NCBI RefSeq assembly: GCF_013387465.1
Contig: NZ_VYGV01000013.1
Span: forward strand, 1 to 64,000
DNA: 64,000 bases
From: Hydrogenophaga aromaticivorans
Lineage (GTDB): Bacteria; Pseudomonadota; Gammaproteobacteria; Burkholderiales; Burkholderiaceae_C
Reading direction: 5' to 3'
Shown piece after piece: positions 15,307-25,919 of the stretch (the first letter of the stretch is position 1; every line of letters begins with the position of its first letter). The notes under the pieces were generated by a model that worked only from the letters and a program-made list of their open reading frames with translations, did not search any database and was not told where the DNA came from. Made by a program: the position numbers and the translations under genes.

Positions 15307-16641
15307 TCACCGCATCTCGAACAGTTCCTGGTGGAAGCGGGTCTCGTCCAGCCCCAGGGCCACGAAATCCTTCTTCAGCGTGCGGCCGAACACGGCCGGC
15401 CCGCAAAACCAGAAGTCCGCATCGCGCCACTCGGGAACCTGCTCGGCGATGCGTGCCGCGGTCAGCCAGCCGTCGCGTTCGTCCCACGACACATGCAGGC
15501 GGACACCCGCGGCTTTCGCGTCGGCCTCGATCAGACCGATGGCGTGCTCATCGTAGACGGCCGTGGTGTGGAACAGGTCGATGCTCTTGCCATCGGGCGC
15601 CTGGGCCAGGGCCTTCATGCGCGAGATGAAGGGCGTGATGCCGATGCCCGCGCCCACCCAGATCTGGCGCTTCTGCTGGCCCGCGAAATTGAAGCGTCCG
15701 TAGGGCCCCTCCACCTTGACCACATCCCCCACCTTGACCGTGGCGGACAGGGTGCGGGTGTAGTCGCCCAGGGCCTTGATGATGAAGGTCAGACGGCCAT
15801 CGTCGGCCCACGCAGAGGTGATGGTGTAGGGATGCGCGCCCTCCTTTTCGTGCAAGGTCACGAAGGCGAACTGGCCCGCCTCGTGGCCCGCCCAGCGCCC
15901 CTGGAACCCGATGTCGACCTCGACGACATCCAGCGCAGGGTGGAGACGGACGGCCGCCACCTCGCCCACCAGTTGCCGGTGGACGGCCACGCGGCCGAAC
16001 AGCACCATCACGGCGGCGATGCTGCCCGCGGCCATCAGCAGCGCCATCACCGGCCCCAGCACACCGCTCCAGTAATCGAACTGCAGCAGCACCACCGAGT
16101 GCCACACCAGCACCAGATAGGCCACGGCGAGCAGGTGGTGGGTACGGAAGAAGTACCGGTACGGGAAGCGCTTGATCAGTGCCAGCGCCATCAGCGCCAC
16201 GGCCGCATAAAACGCCCACTCACCCAGGCCCTCGGCGAGTCCGCGCTGGTTCATGAAGAACTGCCGGACCGGTTCATCCACCAGGGTCGGGCGGGGTCCG
16301 CGCTCGGGGCGCACCAGCCAGCCCAGGCCGACCAACCACTTGGCCGACTCCGACAACAGCCAGTGGCCGATGGACAGCACCAGGCCCGAGATGCCCAGCC
16401 ACTTGTGCAGCCGGTACATCTTGTCCAGCCCACCCAGCCAGGGCTCGAACACCACAGGCCGCACGGCCAGCACCATCGCCGCACTCATCACCCCGATGGC
16501 CAGCACGCCGCTGCCCTGCATCAAGACGCTGCGCCAGGCAAAAAAGTGGGGAAGCTCGGCCCAGACGGTCTGATCGGTGAACCACCAGAGACCCGTCAGG
16601 ACCAGCAGATAGGCCCAGAAAAACCGCTGGATGTGCTGCAT
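15307..16641 (-). CDS. Ferric-reductase-like transmembrane flavoprotein
   Basis: The 444-aa protein has an N-terminal six-helix ferric reductase/NOX-like membrane domain (helices from about 8 to 215; His in MYRLHKWLGISGLV, FRTHHLLAVAYLVLVWHS suit haem b binding) and a cytoplasmic FAD/NAD(P)H reductase half: HPYTITSAW for FAD, VEGPYGRF, VGAGIGITPFISRM for pyridine nucleotide and DADFWFCGPAVFG near the end. It should move electrons from NAD(P)H across the membrane to ferric iron, oxygen or a periplasmic acceptor. It appears monocistronic and is convergent with the phytase-like gene. Confidence 0.88.
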   Translation of the reverse strand: MQHIQRFFWAYLLVLTGLWWFTDQTVWAELPHFFAWRSVLMQGSGVLAIGVMSAAMVLAVRPVVFEPWLGGLDKMYRLHKWLGISGLVLSIGHWLLSESAKWLVGLGWLVRPERGPRPTLVDEPVRQFFMNQRGLAEGLGEWAFYAAVALMALALIKRFPYRYFFRTHHLLAVAYLVLVWHSVVLLQFDYWSGVLGPVMALLMAAGSIAAVMVLFGRVAVHRQLVGEVAAVRLHPALDVVEVDIGFQGRWAGHEAGQFAFVTLHEKEGAHPYTITSAWADDGRLTFIIKALGDYTRTLSATVKVGDVVKVEGPYGRFNFAGQQKRQIWVGAGIGITPFISRMKALAQAPDGKSIDLFHTTAVYDEHAIGLIEADAKAAGVRLHVSWDERDGWLTAARIAEQVPEWRDADFWFCGPAVFGRTLKKDFVALGLDETRFHQELFEMR

Positions 16642-16720
16642 GGCGCTCCTCCCTTTCCCGTTGCATTGGCTGGTGTTTATGTCTCCAGCTTACACCTGGG
16701 CAACCGGTGGGTTTGCGCGC

Positions 16721-17719
16721 TCAGAACACCTCGGTGTCCACCTCGCTGTTGCCCTGCGCGTTGTAGCGCTCGCCCTTCACGGTGTGCTGGTTGATGTGGT
16801 CATCGAGCCGCGCCATCACGGAAGCGTCGAGCTTGACGTTCACCGCGCCCAGGTCGTCCTGCAGGTGCTCCACGCTGGTGGTGCCGGGGATGGGCAGGAT
16901 GTTCTCGCCCCGGTGCAGCAGCCAGGCGATGGCGAGCTGCGCCGGGGTACAGCCGACCTCGTTGGCCACGGCCAGGTAGCCGGGCAGCAGCGTGAGGTTG
17001 GCGGCGTAGTTCTCGGGCGCAAAACGCGGCATGCTGCGGCGGATGTCCTTGGCGTCGAAGCTGCTCACGTTGAGCTCGCCGCACAGGAAGCCGCGACCCA
17101 CCGGGCTGAAGGCGACGAAGGCGATGCCGAATTCGCGGCAGGTGTCGAGCACGGCGATCTCGGGGTTGCGCGTCCACAACGAGTACTCGGTCTGCAAGGC
17201 GGTGATGGGGTGCACCGCCTGCGCACGGCGCAAGGTGGGGGCCGACACCTCGGAGAGGCCGATGGTCTGGATCTTGCCGGCCCGCACCAGGTCGCTCAGG
17301 GCGCCCACGCTGTCTTCGATGGGCACCTGCTTGTCCCAGCGGTGCAGGTAGTAGAGGTCGATCACATCGGTCTGCAGGCGCTTCAAGGCCGCTTCGCAGG
17401 TGGCCTTGATGGTCTCGGGCCGGCCGTCGATGACGCGCACCTTCACACCGTCGGCGTTGGGCACGCCCTGCATGCCGCATTTGCTGGCGAGCGTGAACTT
17501 CGAGCGGTGCTTCGACAACACCTTGCCCACCAGCGTTTCGCTGGCGCCAAAGCCGTAGAGCGCTGCGGTGTCGAAGTGGGTCACGCCCGCGTCGAGCGCG
17601 CCGAGCAGCACACGCTCGGCCTGCTGCTCGGACACGGGGGCGCCGTAGGCGTGGCAGATGTTCATGCAGCCCAGACCGATGGCCGAGACTTTGAAGGGGC
17701 CGAGTTGGCGTTGTTGCAT
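16721..17719 (-). CDS. Aldo/keto reductase
   Basis: The 332-aa NADP-dependent TIM-barrel oxidoreductase has the AKR catalytic tetrad visible as Asp in HFDTAALYG, Tyr in the same motif, Lys in LASKCGMQG and His in IDLYYLHRWD. Coenzyme-binding residues lie in LPIPGTTSVEHLQDDLGAVN. It most resembles the YajO/PerR-like and general stress AKR groups. It follows ligC on the same strand but is separated by 166 bp containing a copy of the dispersed repeat, so membership of the lig operon is uncertain. Substrate unknown. Confidence 0.93.
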   Translation of the reverse strand: MQQRQLGPFKVSAIGLGCMNICHAYGAPVSEQQAERVLLGALDAGVTHFDTAALYGFGASETLVGKVLSKHRSKFTLASKCGMQGVPNADGVKVRVIDGRPETIKATCEAALKRLQTDVIDLYYLHRWDKQVPIEDSVGALSDLVRAGKIQTIGLSEVSAPTLRRAQAVHPITALQTEYSLWTRNPEIAVLDTCREFGIAFVAFSPVGRGFLCGELNVSSFDAKDIRRSMPRFAPENYAANLTLLPGYLAVANEVGCTPAQLAIAWLLHRGENILPIPGTTSVEHLQDDLGAVNVKLDASVMARLDDHINQHTVKGERYNAQGNSEVDTEVF

Positions 17720-17812
17720 GGTGAGAGCTCCTGAAATGGAAAACGGCCCCAGCCGTGAGGATGGAGCCGTGAATGGTATGCCTCGGCGCGAGGTGGCTCC
17801 ACCCAGTGACGC

Positions 17813-17884
17813 CGCGGAACCGGCTTTGCCGGGCCGCTGGCGTCGTCCCCTTGAGGGGAAGGCGCGCAGCGCCGCAGAGGTGGG
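17813..17884 (-). repeat. Dispersed GC-rich intergenic repeat, copy a
   Basis: One of six copies of the same element in this window. On the minus strand it reads roughly CACC-(G/C-rich hairpin)-CCCCTCAAGGGG-x8-GCGGCCCGGCAAAGCCGGTTCCGCG. It contains two nested inverted repeats, CCCCT/AGGGG and CCGGCAAAGCCGG. It lies directly after the stop codon of ligC. Confidence 0.8.
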
Positions 17885-17885
17885 C

Positions 17886-18836
17886 CTATCCCTTCAGTTG
17901 CTGTTCCAGGTTGTGCAGCACCTGGTAGCAGTTGAACACCTTGCCCACGCTGGAGTTCGGCTCGCGGCCTTCCTGGATGGCAGCGAAGAACTCGCGGTCC
18001 TGCAGCTCGATGCCGTTCATGGACACCGCCACCTGGCTCACGTCGATCTTTTCTTCCTTGCCGGTGAACAGGTCGTCGTAGCGCGCGAGGTAGGTCGCGG
18101 TGTCGCCGATGTAGCGGAAGAAGGTGCCGAGCGGCCCGTCGTTGTTGAAGCTCAGGCTCAGTGTGCAGATGGCGCCGTTGGCGGCCTTGAGCTGGATGCT
18201 CATGTCCATGGCGATGCCGAGCACGGGGTGGATCGGGCCCTGGATGGCGTTGGCCATCACGATGGGGCTGTTGCACTGGTAGGCGAACAGGTCCACGGTG
18301 TGGGCGGCGTGGTGCCACAGCAGGTGGTCGGTCCAGCTGCGGGCCTGACCCAGCGCGTTGGTGTTGGTGCGGCGGAAGAAATAGGTCTGCACATCCATCT
18401 GCTGGATGTTGAATTCGCCGGCCTGGATCTTGTTGTGCACGTACTGGTGGCTGGGGTTGAAGCGGCGGGTGTGGCCGCACATGGCCACCAGGCCGGTCTG
18501 CTTCTGCAGCGCCACCACGTCTTCGGCGCCCTTGAGGCTGTCGGCGAGCGGAATTTCCACCTGCACGTGTTTGCCGGCCTTCAGGCAGGCCAGGGTCTGC
18601 TCGGCGTGCATCTGCGTGGGGGTGCACAGGATCACGGCGTCGACTTCTTTCAACGCCAGGCTGTCGGCGAGGTCGGTGGTGACGTGCTGGATACCGTACT
18701 TGTCGGCGACCTCTTTGGTCTTTTCCAGGTCGCGGCTGATCAGCGAAACCACTTCAACGCCGTCAATATTTTTGATGCCGTCCAGGTGTTTGATGCCGAA
18801 GGCGCCGGCGCCGGCGAGGGCTACTTTGATGGTCAT
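17886..18836 (-). CDS. ligC: 4-carboxy-2-hydroxymuconate-6-semialdehyde dehydrogenase
   Basis: The 316-aa Gfo/Idh/MocA-type dehydrogenase (PmdC in Comamonas) converts the protocatechuate 4,5-ring-cleavage product to 2-pyrone-4,6-dicarboxylate with NAD(P). An N-terminal Rossmann motif (KVALAGAGAFGIKHLDGI) and the GFO/IDH C-terminal domain are visible (CGHTRRFNPSHQYV, TDHLLWHHAAHTVDLFAYQC). The start at 18836 leaves one base after the ligB stop; an upstream in-frame extension overlaps ligB and was rejected. Last gene of the lig operon, with a dispersed repeat immediately downstream. Confidence 0.95.
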   Translation of the reverse strand: MTIKVALAGAGAFGIKHLDGIKNIDGVEVVSLISRDLEKTKEVADKYGIQHVTTDLADSLALKEVDAVILCTPTQMHAEQTLACLKAGKHVQVEIPLADSLKGAEDVVALQKQTGLVAMCGHTRRFNPSHQYVHNKIQAGEFNIQQMDVQTYFFRRTNTNALGQARSWTDHLLWHHAAHTVDLFAYQCNSPIVMANAIQGPIHPVLGIAMDMSIQLKAANGAICTLSLSFNNDGPLGTFFRYIGDTATYLARYDDLFTGKEEKIDVSQVAVSMNGIELQDREFFAAIQEGREPNSSVGKVFNCYQVLHNLEQQLKG

Positions 18837-18837
18837 G

Positions 18838-20156
<1,319 letters not shown>

Positions 20157-20157
20157 G

Positions 20158-21090
20158 TCAGACCTCCTCGGGCCAATAGAGACGCATCGGGTTCGTCACG
20201 AGCAGCTTCTGCTGCAACTCGGGCGTGGTCGCGATGTGCGGGATGAAGTCGACCAGCAGGCCGTCGTCGGGCATGTGGTCCTTCAGGTTGGGGTGCGGCC
20301 AGTCGGTGCCCCAGAGCACGCGGTCGGGGAACTGCTCGACGATGCGTTTCGCGAACGGGATCACGTCGGTGTAGGCGTTCTGCTCGCCGTTCAGCGCCTT
20401 CGGGCCGGTGACCGACAGGCGCTCGGGGCAGCTGACCTTGCTCCACACGTTGCTGTGTTCGCGCATGAACTTCTCGAACAGCGCGAACTGCGGGCCATCG
20501 ACCGGCAACGACACATCGGGCCGGCCCATGTGGTCCACCACCACGGTGGTCGGCAACGCGGTGAAGAAGTCCCACAGCTCGGGCAGGTCCACCGCCTCGA
20601 AGTAAATCACCACATGCCAGCCCCATTTCGCGATGCGGCCAGCGATCTCCAGCAGCTCGTCCTTGGGCGTGAAGTCCACCAGACGCTTGACGAAGTTGAA
20701 GCGCACGCCGCGCACACCGGCGTCGTGCATGGCCTGGATCTCGGCGTCGCTCACGCTGCGCTTGACCGTGGCCACGCCACGCGCCTTGCCGCCGCTGTTG
20801 ACCAGTGCGTCCACCATGGCGCGGTTGTCCGCCCCGTGGCAGGTGGCCTGCACCACCACGTTGCGGGCAAAACCGAGGTGGTCGCGCAGTGCGTACAACT
20901 GGTGCTTCGATGCGTCGCAGGGCGTGTACTTGCGTTCTGGCGCGTAGGGGAACTCGGCCCCCGGACCGAACACGTGGCAGTGCGCGTCCACCGCGCCGGC
21001 GGGCAGCTTGAAGCGGGGTTTGGAAGGACCGGTGTACCAGTCCATCCAGCCGGCGGTTTTGGTGAAGTCACCGGAAGTCGGTTTGCTCAT
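20158..21090 (-). CDS. ligI: 2-pyrone-4,6-dicarboxylate hydrolase
   Basis: The 310-aa amidohydrolase-superfamily lactonase (PmdD) opens 2-pyrone-4,6-dicarboxylate to 4-oxalomesaconate. The start of strand 1 carries the HxH pair (AVDAHCHVFGPG), followed by VVVDHMGRPD, YFEAVDLPELWDF and WGTDWPHPNLKDHMPDDG with the conserved Asp. LigI works without metal, so these residues mainly bind substrate. Start ATG at 21090 (MSKPTSGDFTKTAGWMDW). A 131-bp gap without obvious terminator separates it from ligK upstream; it is followed at 1 bp by ligA. Confidence 0.96.
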   Translation of the reverse strand: MSKPTSGDFTKTAGWMDWYTGPSKPRFKLPAGAVDAHCHVFGPGAEFPYAPERKYTPCDASKHQLYALRDHLGFARNVVVQATCHGADNRAMVDALVNSGGKARGVATVKRSVSDAEIQAMHDAGVRGVRFNFVKRLVDFTPKDELLEIAGRIAKWGWHVVIYFEAVDLPELWDFFTALPTTVVVDHMGRPDVSLPVDGPQFALFEKFMREHSNVWSKVSCPERLSVTGPKALNGEQNAYTDVIPFAKRIVEQFPDRVLWGTDWPHPNLKDHMPDDGLLVDFIPHIATTPELQQKLLVTNPMRLYWPEEV

Positions 21091-21221
21091 TGAAGTGCTT
21101 TCAATCTGTTCGCGTGCAGAGGAGGCGGAGATGGCGGAAAACAGCGGGGCGATTTGCTGGCCGAAGGACTGATGAGCCCCGCTGGCTTCCGGCGTCGCCG
21201 CCGGGGCCAGCCGGAGAAAAT

Positions 21222-21905
21222 TCAGTCGATATAACGCAAGCCAGCCGCTGCCAGCGGCTCGCGCATCTTGTACATGTCCAGCCCCAAGACGCCCGAAGCC
21301 AGCTTGTCGCGCTTCTCGCCTTCGAAGCTCTCGCGCTTGATCGCCGCAGCCAGCGTTTCCGCTGCACGCGCCGCTGGCACGCAGACCACGCCATCGTCGT
21401 CGGCCACGACCACGTCGCCGGGCGTGACCAGCATGCCGGCGCAGACGATGGGGATGTTCACCGAGCCCAGCGTGGCCTTGATGGTTCCCTTGGAAGAGAT
21501 CGCTTTGGACCACACCGGGAAGTTCATTTCCTTGAGCGTCTTCACGTCGCGCACGCCGGCGTCGATGATCAGGCCGCGGGCGCCGCGCGCCTGGAAACTG
21601 GTGGCCAGCAGGTCGCCGAAATAGCCGTCGCTGCACTCGGCCGTGACGGCCGCGACCACGATGTCGCCGGGCTGGATCTGCTCGGCGGCCACGTGCATCA
21701 TCCAGTTGTCACCCGGCTGCAACAGCACGGTGATGGCTGTGCCGGATACCTGCACACCGGTCTGGATCGGGCGCATGTAGGGCTTCAACAGACCGACACG
21801 GCCCATGGCTTCGTGCACGGTGGCCGAGCCCAGCGCGGCCAGGCCGTCGGCCGCAGCGCGGTCGGCACGGGTGATGTTGCGGTAAACGACGCCGAGTTCG
21901 TACAT
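21222..21905 (-). CDS. ligK: 4-carboxy-4-hydroxy-2-oxoadipate aldolase / oxaloacetate decarboxylase
   Basis: The 227-aa class II HMG/CHA aldolase (PmdF) makes the last pathway step, giving pyruvate and oxaloacetate, and has oxaloacetate decarboxylase activity. Signature features are [32 protein letters not shown] with the phosphate/substrate loop, and [20 protein letters not shown] followed by [16 protein letters not shown] with Asp metal ligands. ATG at 21905, 2 bp after the ligJ stop. It matches the RraA-like fold and family length. Confidence 0.96.
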   Translation of the reverse strand: MYELGVVYRNITRADRAAADGLAALGSATVHEAMGRVGLLKPYMRPIQTGVQVSGTAITVLLQPGDNWMMHVAAEQIQPGDIVVAAVTAECSDGYFGDLLATSFQARGARGLIIDAGVRDVKTLKEMNFPVWSKAISSKGTIKATLGSVNIPIVCAGMLVTPGDVVVADDDGVVCVPAARAAETLAAAIKRESFEGEKRDKLASGVLGLDMYKMREPLAAAGLRYID

Positions 21906-21907
21906 GG

Positions 21908-22954
21908 TCAGATTCCTTTCTGTTTCAAAGCCGCGTCCAGGCGCGGGAACACACGCCGCGCATTGCCCTCGTACACCTTGTAGCGGTCATCGCCCACGAC
22001 GATGGTGCTCGCTTCGATGTAGCGCTTGGTGTCGTCGTAGTAGTGACCGGTCTCGGGGTCGATGCCGCGCACGGCGCCGATCATTTCCGAGGCGAACAGG
22101 ATGTTGTCCACCGGGATCACCTTGGTCAGCAGGTCGATGCCCGGCTGGTGGTACACGCAGGTGTCGAAGAAGATGTTGTTGAGCAGGTGGTCTTTCAGCA
22201 GCGGCTTCTTCAGCTCCTGCGCCAGGCCACGGAAACGGCCCCAGTGGTAAGGCACCGCGCCGCCACCGTGGGGGATGATGAACTTCAGCGTCGGGAAGTC
22301 CTTGAACAGGTCGCTGGTCAGGCACTGCATGAAGGCCGTGGTGTCGGCGTTCAGGTAGTGCGCGCCGGTGGTGTGGAAGCAGGCGTTGCAGCTGGTGCTC
22401 ACGTGCACCATGGCCGGGATGTCGTGCTCCACCATCTTCTCGTAGATGGGGTACCAGGCCTTGTCGGACAGCGGCGGGCTGGTCCAGTGGCCGCCCGAAG
22501 GATCGGGGTTCAGGTTGATGCCGACGTTGCCGTATTCCTTGACGCACTTCTCCAGCTCGGGGATGCAGGTGGCCGGGTCCACGCCCGGGCTCTGCGGCAG
22601 CATCGCGGCGGGAATGAAGTGGTCGGGGAACAGCTGGCTCACGCGGTAGCAGAGCTCGTTGCAGATCGCGGCCCAGGTGGAGCTGATGTTGAAGTCGCCG
22701 ATGTGGTGGGCCATGAAGCTCGCGCGCGGCGAGAAGATGGTGAAGTCGGAGCCACGCTCTTTCATCAGGCGCAGCTGGTTGGTCTCGATGGACTCGCGCA
22801 GCTCGTCGTCGCTGATCTTCAGGTCCGAGACCTTGGGCATCGAAGCCGGGTCCTTGATGCCGGCGATCTGCGCGTTGCGCCAGTTCTCCAGGGCCTTGGG
22901 CGCCGTGGTGTAGTGGCCGTGGCAGTCGATGATGAGGGGCTTTTGCTGGCTCAT
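21908..22954 (-). CDS. ligJ: 4-oxalomesaconate hydratase
   Basis: The 348-aa amidohydrolase-superfamily hydratase (PmdE) hydrates 4-oxalomesaconate to 4-carboxy-4-hydroxy-2-oxoadipate. It has the metal-binding HxH ([12 protein letters not shown]), [37 protein letters not shown] and [20 protein letters not shown] at 22954; the in-frame upstream stretch lacks family similarity. First gene of the lig operon, divergent from the LysR regulator at 23111. The order ligJKIABC equals pmdEFDABC in Comamonas, but the tautomerase (pmdU) and transporter (pmdK) that precede it there are absent. Confidence 0.96.
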   Translation of the reverse strand: MSQQKPLIIDCHGHYTTAPKALENWRNAQIAGIKDPASMPKVSDLKISDDELRESIETNQLRLMKERGSDFTIFSPRASFMAHHIGDFNISSTWAAICNELCYRVSQLFPDHFIPAAMLPQSPGVDPATCIPELEKCVKEYGNVGINLNPDPSGGHWTSPPLSDKAWYPIYEKMVEHDIPAMVHVSTSCNACFHTTGAHYLNADTTAFMQCLTSDLFKDFPTLKFIIPHGGGAVPYHWGRFRGLAQELKKPLLKDHLLNNIFFDTCVYHQPGIDLLTKVIPVDNILFASEMIGAVRGIDPETGHYYDDTKRYIEASTIVVGDDRYKVYEGNARRVFPRLDAALKQKGI

Positions 22955-23110
22955 GCGGAAGGTTCCTGGTGCGGTTGCGGCCCATGCCGGACGGGGCTTT
23001 GAATGGCGGATTGTGAACTTCACCACGCTGCGAAACCAGCCTCCCGGCGCGCTATCAGCTAGAACAAAAAACTATATCTATGATGGAGCTATTCCTTAGC
23101 AATACAGATC
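22955..23110. promoter_or_regulatory. Divergent lig operon / lysR control region
   Basis: This 156-bp spacer separates divergent ligJ and a LysR-type gene. An AT-rich island at about 23055-23105 (containing ACAAAAAACTATATCTATGA) stands out from the GC-rich surroundings and is where LysR T-N11-A boxes and both promoters are expected. I could not assign a unique -35/-10 pair. Confidence 0.5.
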
Positions 23111-24019
23111 ATGGATCTCAAACAACTCGAATATTTCGTGCGCGTCGCCGAGCTGGGCAGCTTCACCAAAGCCTCGCTCGCGCTGGACGTGGCGCAACCC
23201 GCCCTCTCGCGACAGGTGCGCCTGCTGGAGGTGGAGTTGCGCCAGAACCTGCTGGTGCGCAACGGCCGCGGCGCCACACCCACCGAAGCCGGCAAGCTGC
23301 TGCTGGAACACGGCCGCGGCATCCTGCACCAGGTGGAGCGAGCGCGCGAAGAGCTGGGCCGGGTGCGCGGTGCGCTGGCGGGGCGCGTGGCCATCGGCTT
23401 GCCGCCGAGCCTGGCGCGGGTGCTCACCGTGCCGCTTACGCGCGCCTTTCGCGCCCAGCTGCCAGAAGCCAGCCTGTCCATCAGCGAAGGCCTGTCGGCC
23501 ACCATGCAGGAATGGCTGGTGACCGGGCGGCTGGACATCGCCGTGCTCTACAACGCCCAGCCCGCGCCGGAAATCGACATCTCGCCGCTGCAGGACGAAG
23601 AGTTGCTGCTGGTGGAACCCCGCCCGGCCGGACTGGCCGAAGAGCCACCCCCGCCACCGGTGTCATTGGCCGAGGTGGCGCAATTGCTGCTGGTGATCCC
23701 GAGCCGGCCCAACGCGTTGCGCATGCACGTAGAGTCCGAAATGGCCAACATCGGGTGCCGTCCGCGGGTGGCGCTGGAGATCGACGGTGTGTCCGCCATC
23801 CTCGACCTCGTGGCCGACGGCGCGGGTGCCGCCCTGCTCTCGCGCAACGCGGTGGCCAGCTCGATCCGGCCGTCGGCCTACCGCACGCGCTCCATCCAGC
23901 CGCCACTGCGCACCCGCCTGTGCCTGGCCACCAGCTCGCTGCGACCCGCCACGCTCACGCAGCAGACCACACTGAACCTGATCCGCCAGACGCTGGATGC
24001 GATCAATTCATCAAGCTAG
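23111..24019 (+). CDS. LysR-family regulator of the lig operon
   Basis: The 302-aa LysR regulator has a DNA-binding domain at about 1-60 (MDLKQLEYFVRVAELGSFTK, ALDVAQPALSRQVRLLE) and an effector-binding domain with GRVAIGLPPSLARVLTVPLT and SISEGLSATMQEWLVTGRLD. It resembles PmdR/NAC-type regulators, and its divergent position next to ligJ makes it the probable activator of protocatechuate 4,5-cleavage. The effector is likely protocatechuate or a pathway intermediate (inference). Its 3' end overlaps the convergent AEC transporter gene by 9 bp. Confidence 0.9.
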   Translation: MDLKQLEYFVRVAELGSFTKASLALDVAQPALSRQVRLLEVELRQNLLVRNGRGATPTEAGKLLLEHGRGILHQVERAREELGRVRGALAGRVAIGLPPSLARVLTVPLTRAFRAQLPEASLSISEGLSATMQEWLVTGRLDIAVLYNAQPAPEIDISPLQDEELLLVEPRPAGLAEEPPPPPVSLAEVAQLLLVIPSRPNALRMHVESEMANIGCRPRVALEIDGVSAILDLVADGAGAALLSRNAVASSIRPSAYRTRSIQPPLRTRLCLATSSLRPATLTQQTTLNLIRQTLDAINSSS

Positions 24020-24982
24020 CCAGCCCGCGCTGTGGCGCATCAGCCAGAGGATGGCACTGAGCGTGAAGAAGGAGGCCGCCGTGGTCGCCAGCAGCGCCGC
24101 CGCGGTGAAGCCTTCAAAGCCGTGGCGCTGCGCGAGGATGGAATAGATGCCCAGCATGGGCATGGCCGCCGAGAGCACGGCCGCGGTGCGCAGATCGCCG
24201 TCAACGGAAGGCAGCCCCAGCAGCGGCAAGAGCGAGACGGCGGCGAACACCGCCAGCGGGTGCAGCAGCAGCTTGCCCACGGCGATCAGCGACACCTGGC
24301 GGCGCATGCCCTTGACCTGCAGGCCCACCAGCGTGCCGCCGATGATGAACAGCGCCATGCCGCTGCTCGCGGCGGAAAACAGGGTCACGGTGCGCGTGAT
24401 CACCGCGGGCAGCTGCCAGCCCAGCAAGGCCACCACGAAGCCGGCAAAGATGGCCACGATCATGGGGTTGCGCACCAGGCGCTCGCCCGTCTGTTTCAGC
24501 GCCTGCAGCAGCGAAGGCCGCTCGCCTTCGTGCGCGCCCGCGTCGGCCAGCGTGAACAGCAGCGGCAGCTTGATGAGGTTTTCCACGATCAGGTTGAGCG
24601 CCAGGATCACACCACCCAGGGGTCCAAACAGCAGCAGCATCACGGGGTAGCCCACATAGCCACTGTTGGAGCAGGTCATGCCCATGGCCACATACGCGCT
24701 CTCGGTCAGGCTCTTGCGCAGCACGCTGCGCGAGAACCACAGCGCCGCCCCGATCAGCGCCAGCGAACCGGCGGTGAAGGCCAGCAGGTAACCCGGGTGC
24801 ACCACCTCGCCCAGCGGCCGCGAGGCCAGTGCGTTGAACAGCAACGCGGGCAGCGCGATCTGGATCACGAACTTGCCGAAGACGCGCATGTCGGCTTTGG
24901 TGAACAGGTTCCAGCGCACGCTGGCATAACCGGCCGCGATGCAGAGGTAGATCGGGCCGGTGATGGCCAGGATGTCGAGCAT
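24011..24982 (-). CDS. AEC-family permease
   Basis: The 323-aa membrane protein of the auxin-efflux-carrier/malonate family has about ten hydrophobic helices in two inverted halves, with the conserved crossover signatures CSNSGYVGYPVMLLLFGPLG and VIQIALPALLFNALASRP. Family members export or import organic acids by sodium or proton coupling. It is the last gene of a Bug receptor, DUF1932 dehydrogenase, permease operon (15-bp gap), beside the lig genes, so an aromatic or dicarboxylic acid substrate is plausible but unproven. Confidence 0.9.
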   Translation of the reverse strand: MLDILAITGPIYLCIAAGYASVRWNLFTKADMRVFGKFVIQIALPALLFNALASRPLGEVVHPGYLLAFTAGSLALIGAALWFSRSVLRKSLTESAYVAMGMTCSNSGYVGYPVMLLLFGPLGGVILALNLIVENLIKLPLLFTLADAGAHEGERPSLLQALKQTGERLVRNPMIVAIFAGFVVALLGWQLPAVITRTVTLFSAASSGMALFIIGGTLVGLQVKGMRRQVSLIAVGKLLLHPLAVFAAVSLLPLLGLPSVDGDLRTAAVLSAAMPMLGIYSILAQRHGFEGFTAAALLATTAASFFTLSAILWLMRHSAGWLA

Positions 24983-24997
24983 GAAGAAGCGTTCGGT

Positions 24998-25906
24998 TTA
25001 TGCGTCGTTGGCGGCGGGGCGCGCTGCCAGCAGGCGGTCGGCAAAGGCCTGCCACGGTGGGTTCTGACCCAGGTCGGCGAAATGCCCGGCGCGCGCCTGC
25101 GCCGCCATCCAGTCGTGTTTCTCGGCGATGGCCGTGGCCATGAAGGGCTCGAAGCCGGCCTCGCGCACGGTGTTGGCCACCTCGCGCATCTCTTCGGCGC
25201 GGCGCTTGCCGTGCTGCGCCACGCGGCTGAAGAAATAGCTGCCCTGCTTCTGCCAGTCGATCGAAGGAAAGGTCTCCTGCAGCGTGGCGATCATGGCGTC
25301 TTCGACGCCGTGGTGGCGCGCGGTGGCGTAGCTTTCGATCACCAGCGCCTCCAGCCCCTTGATCATCACGCTGCGGCACATCTTGGTGGCCGAGGCGATG
25401 CCCAGCTGCTCGCTGGCCACTTTGGCGTCCATGCCCAGGGCGGCCAGCACCGGCAACAGGCGCGCCGCGTGTGGACCGCCCAGCAGCATGGGCACGCGGA
25501 TGCCATAGGGCGGCACCGAGGTCATGACGCCGGCCTCCACGTAGTGCGCGCCCGCCGCTTCGATCAGGGCAGCGGCCCGCTGCTTGGTGCCGGGCGATGC
25601 GGAGTTGAGATCCAGGAAAAAACTGCCGGGCTGGATGTCGGCGGCAGCGGCCTGCGCCACGGCCAGCGTGCTTGAAGCGGTCACGGCCGAGATCACCAGC
25701 GTTGACCGGGCACACAGGCTGGCCACGCCGTCACAGGCCTCAATGCCCTGCGCAGCGGCATGCGCCAGCGGCTCGTCGCGTTGCGCCGGATCGGCGAATC
25801 TGAGGTCCCAGGCTGCGGCCGCGTTGAGGCCAGCGCCGAAGATGCGGCCCACCTCTCCGTAGCCGATCAGACCAATACGCAGCGTGTCCACTGGCAGGAT
25901 GTCCAT
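24998..25906 (-). CDS. NAD(P)-dependent dehydrogenase, 6PGDH-like with DUF1932
   Basis: The 302-aa protein has an N-terminal NAD(P)-binding Rossmann domain (RIGLIGYGEVGRIFGAGL, LVISAVTASSTLAVAQA, PGSFFLDLNSASPGTKQ) of the 6-phosphogluconate/beta-hydroxyacid dehydrogenase type. Its all-helical C-terminal domain is DUF1932 (ATKMCRSVMIKGLEALVIES, then the catalytic-type Lys region). Such proteins often lie in aromatic-acid gene sets, acting on unknown hydroxy acids. Its gene is 13 bp after the Bug receptor and 15 bp before the AEC permease. The substrate is not recognisable. Confidence 0.85.
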   Translation of the reverse strand: MDILPVDTLRIGLIGYGEVGRIFGAGLNAAAAWDLRFADPAQRDEPLAHAAAQGIEACDGVASLCARSTLVISAVTASSTLAVAQAAAADIQPGSFFLDLNSASPGTKQRAAALIEAAGAHYVEAGVMTSVPPYGIRVPMLLGGPHAARLLPVLAALGMDAKVASEQLGIASATKMCRSVMIKGLEALVIESYATARHHGVEDAMIATLQETFPSIDWQKQGSYFFSRVAQHGKRRAEEMREVANTVREAGFEPFMATAIAEKHDWMAAQARAGHFADLGQNPPWQAFADRLLAARPAANDA

Positions 25907-25919
25907 GAGCCGTCCTCTC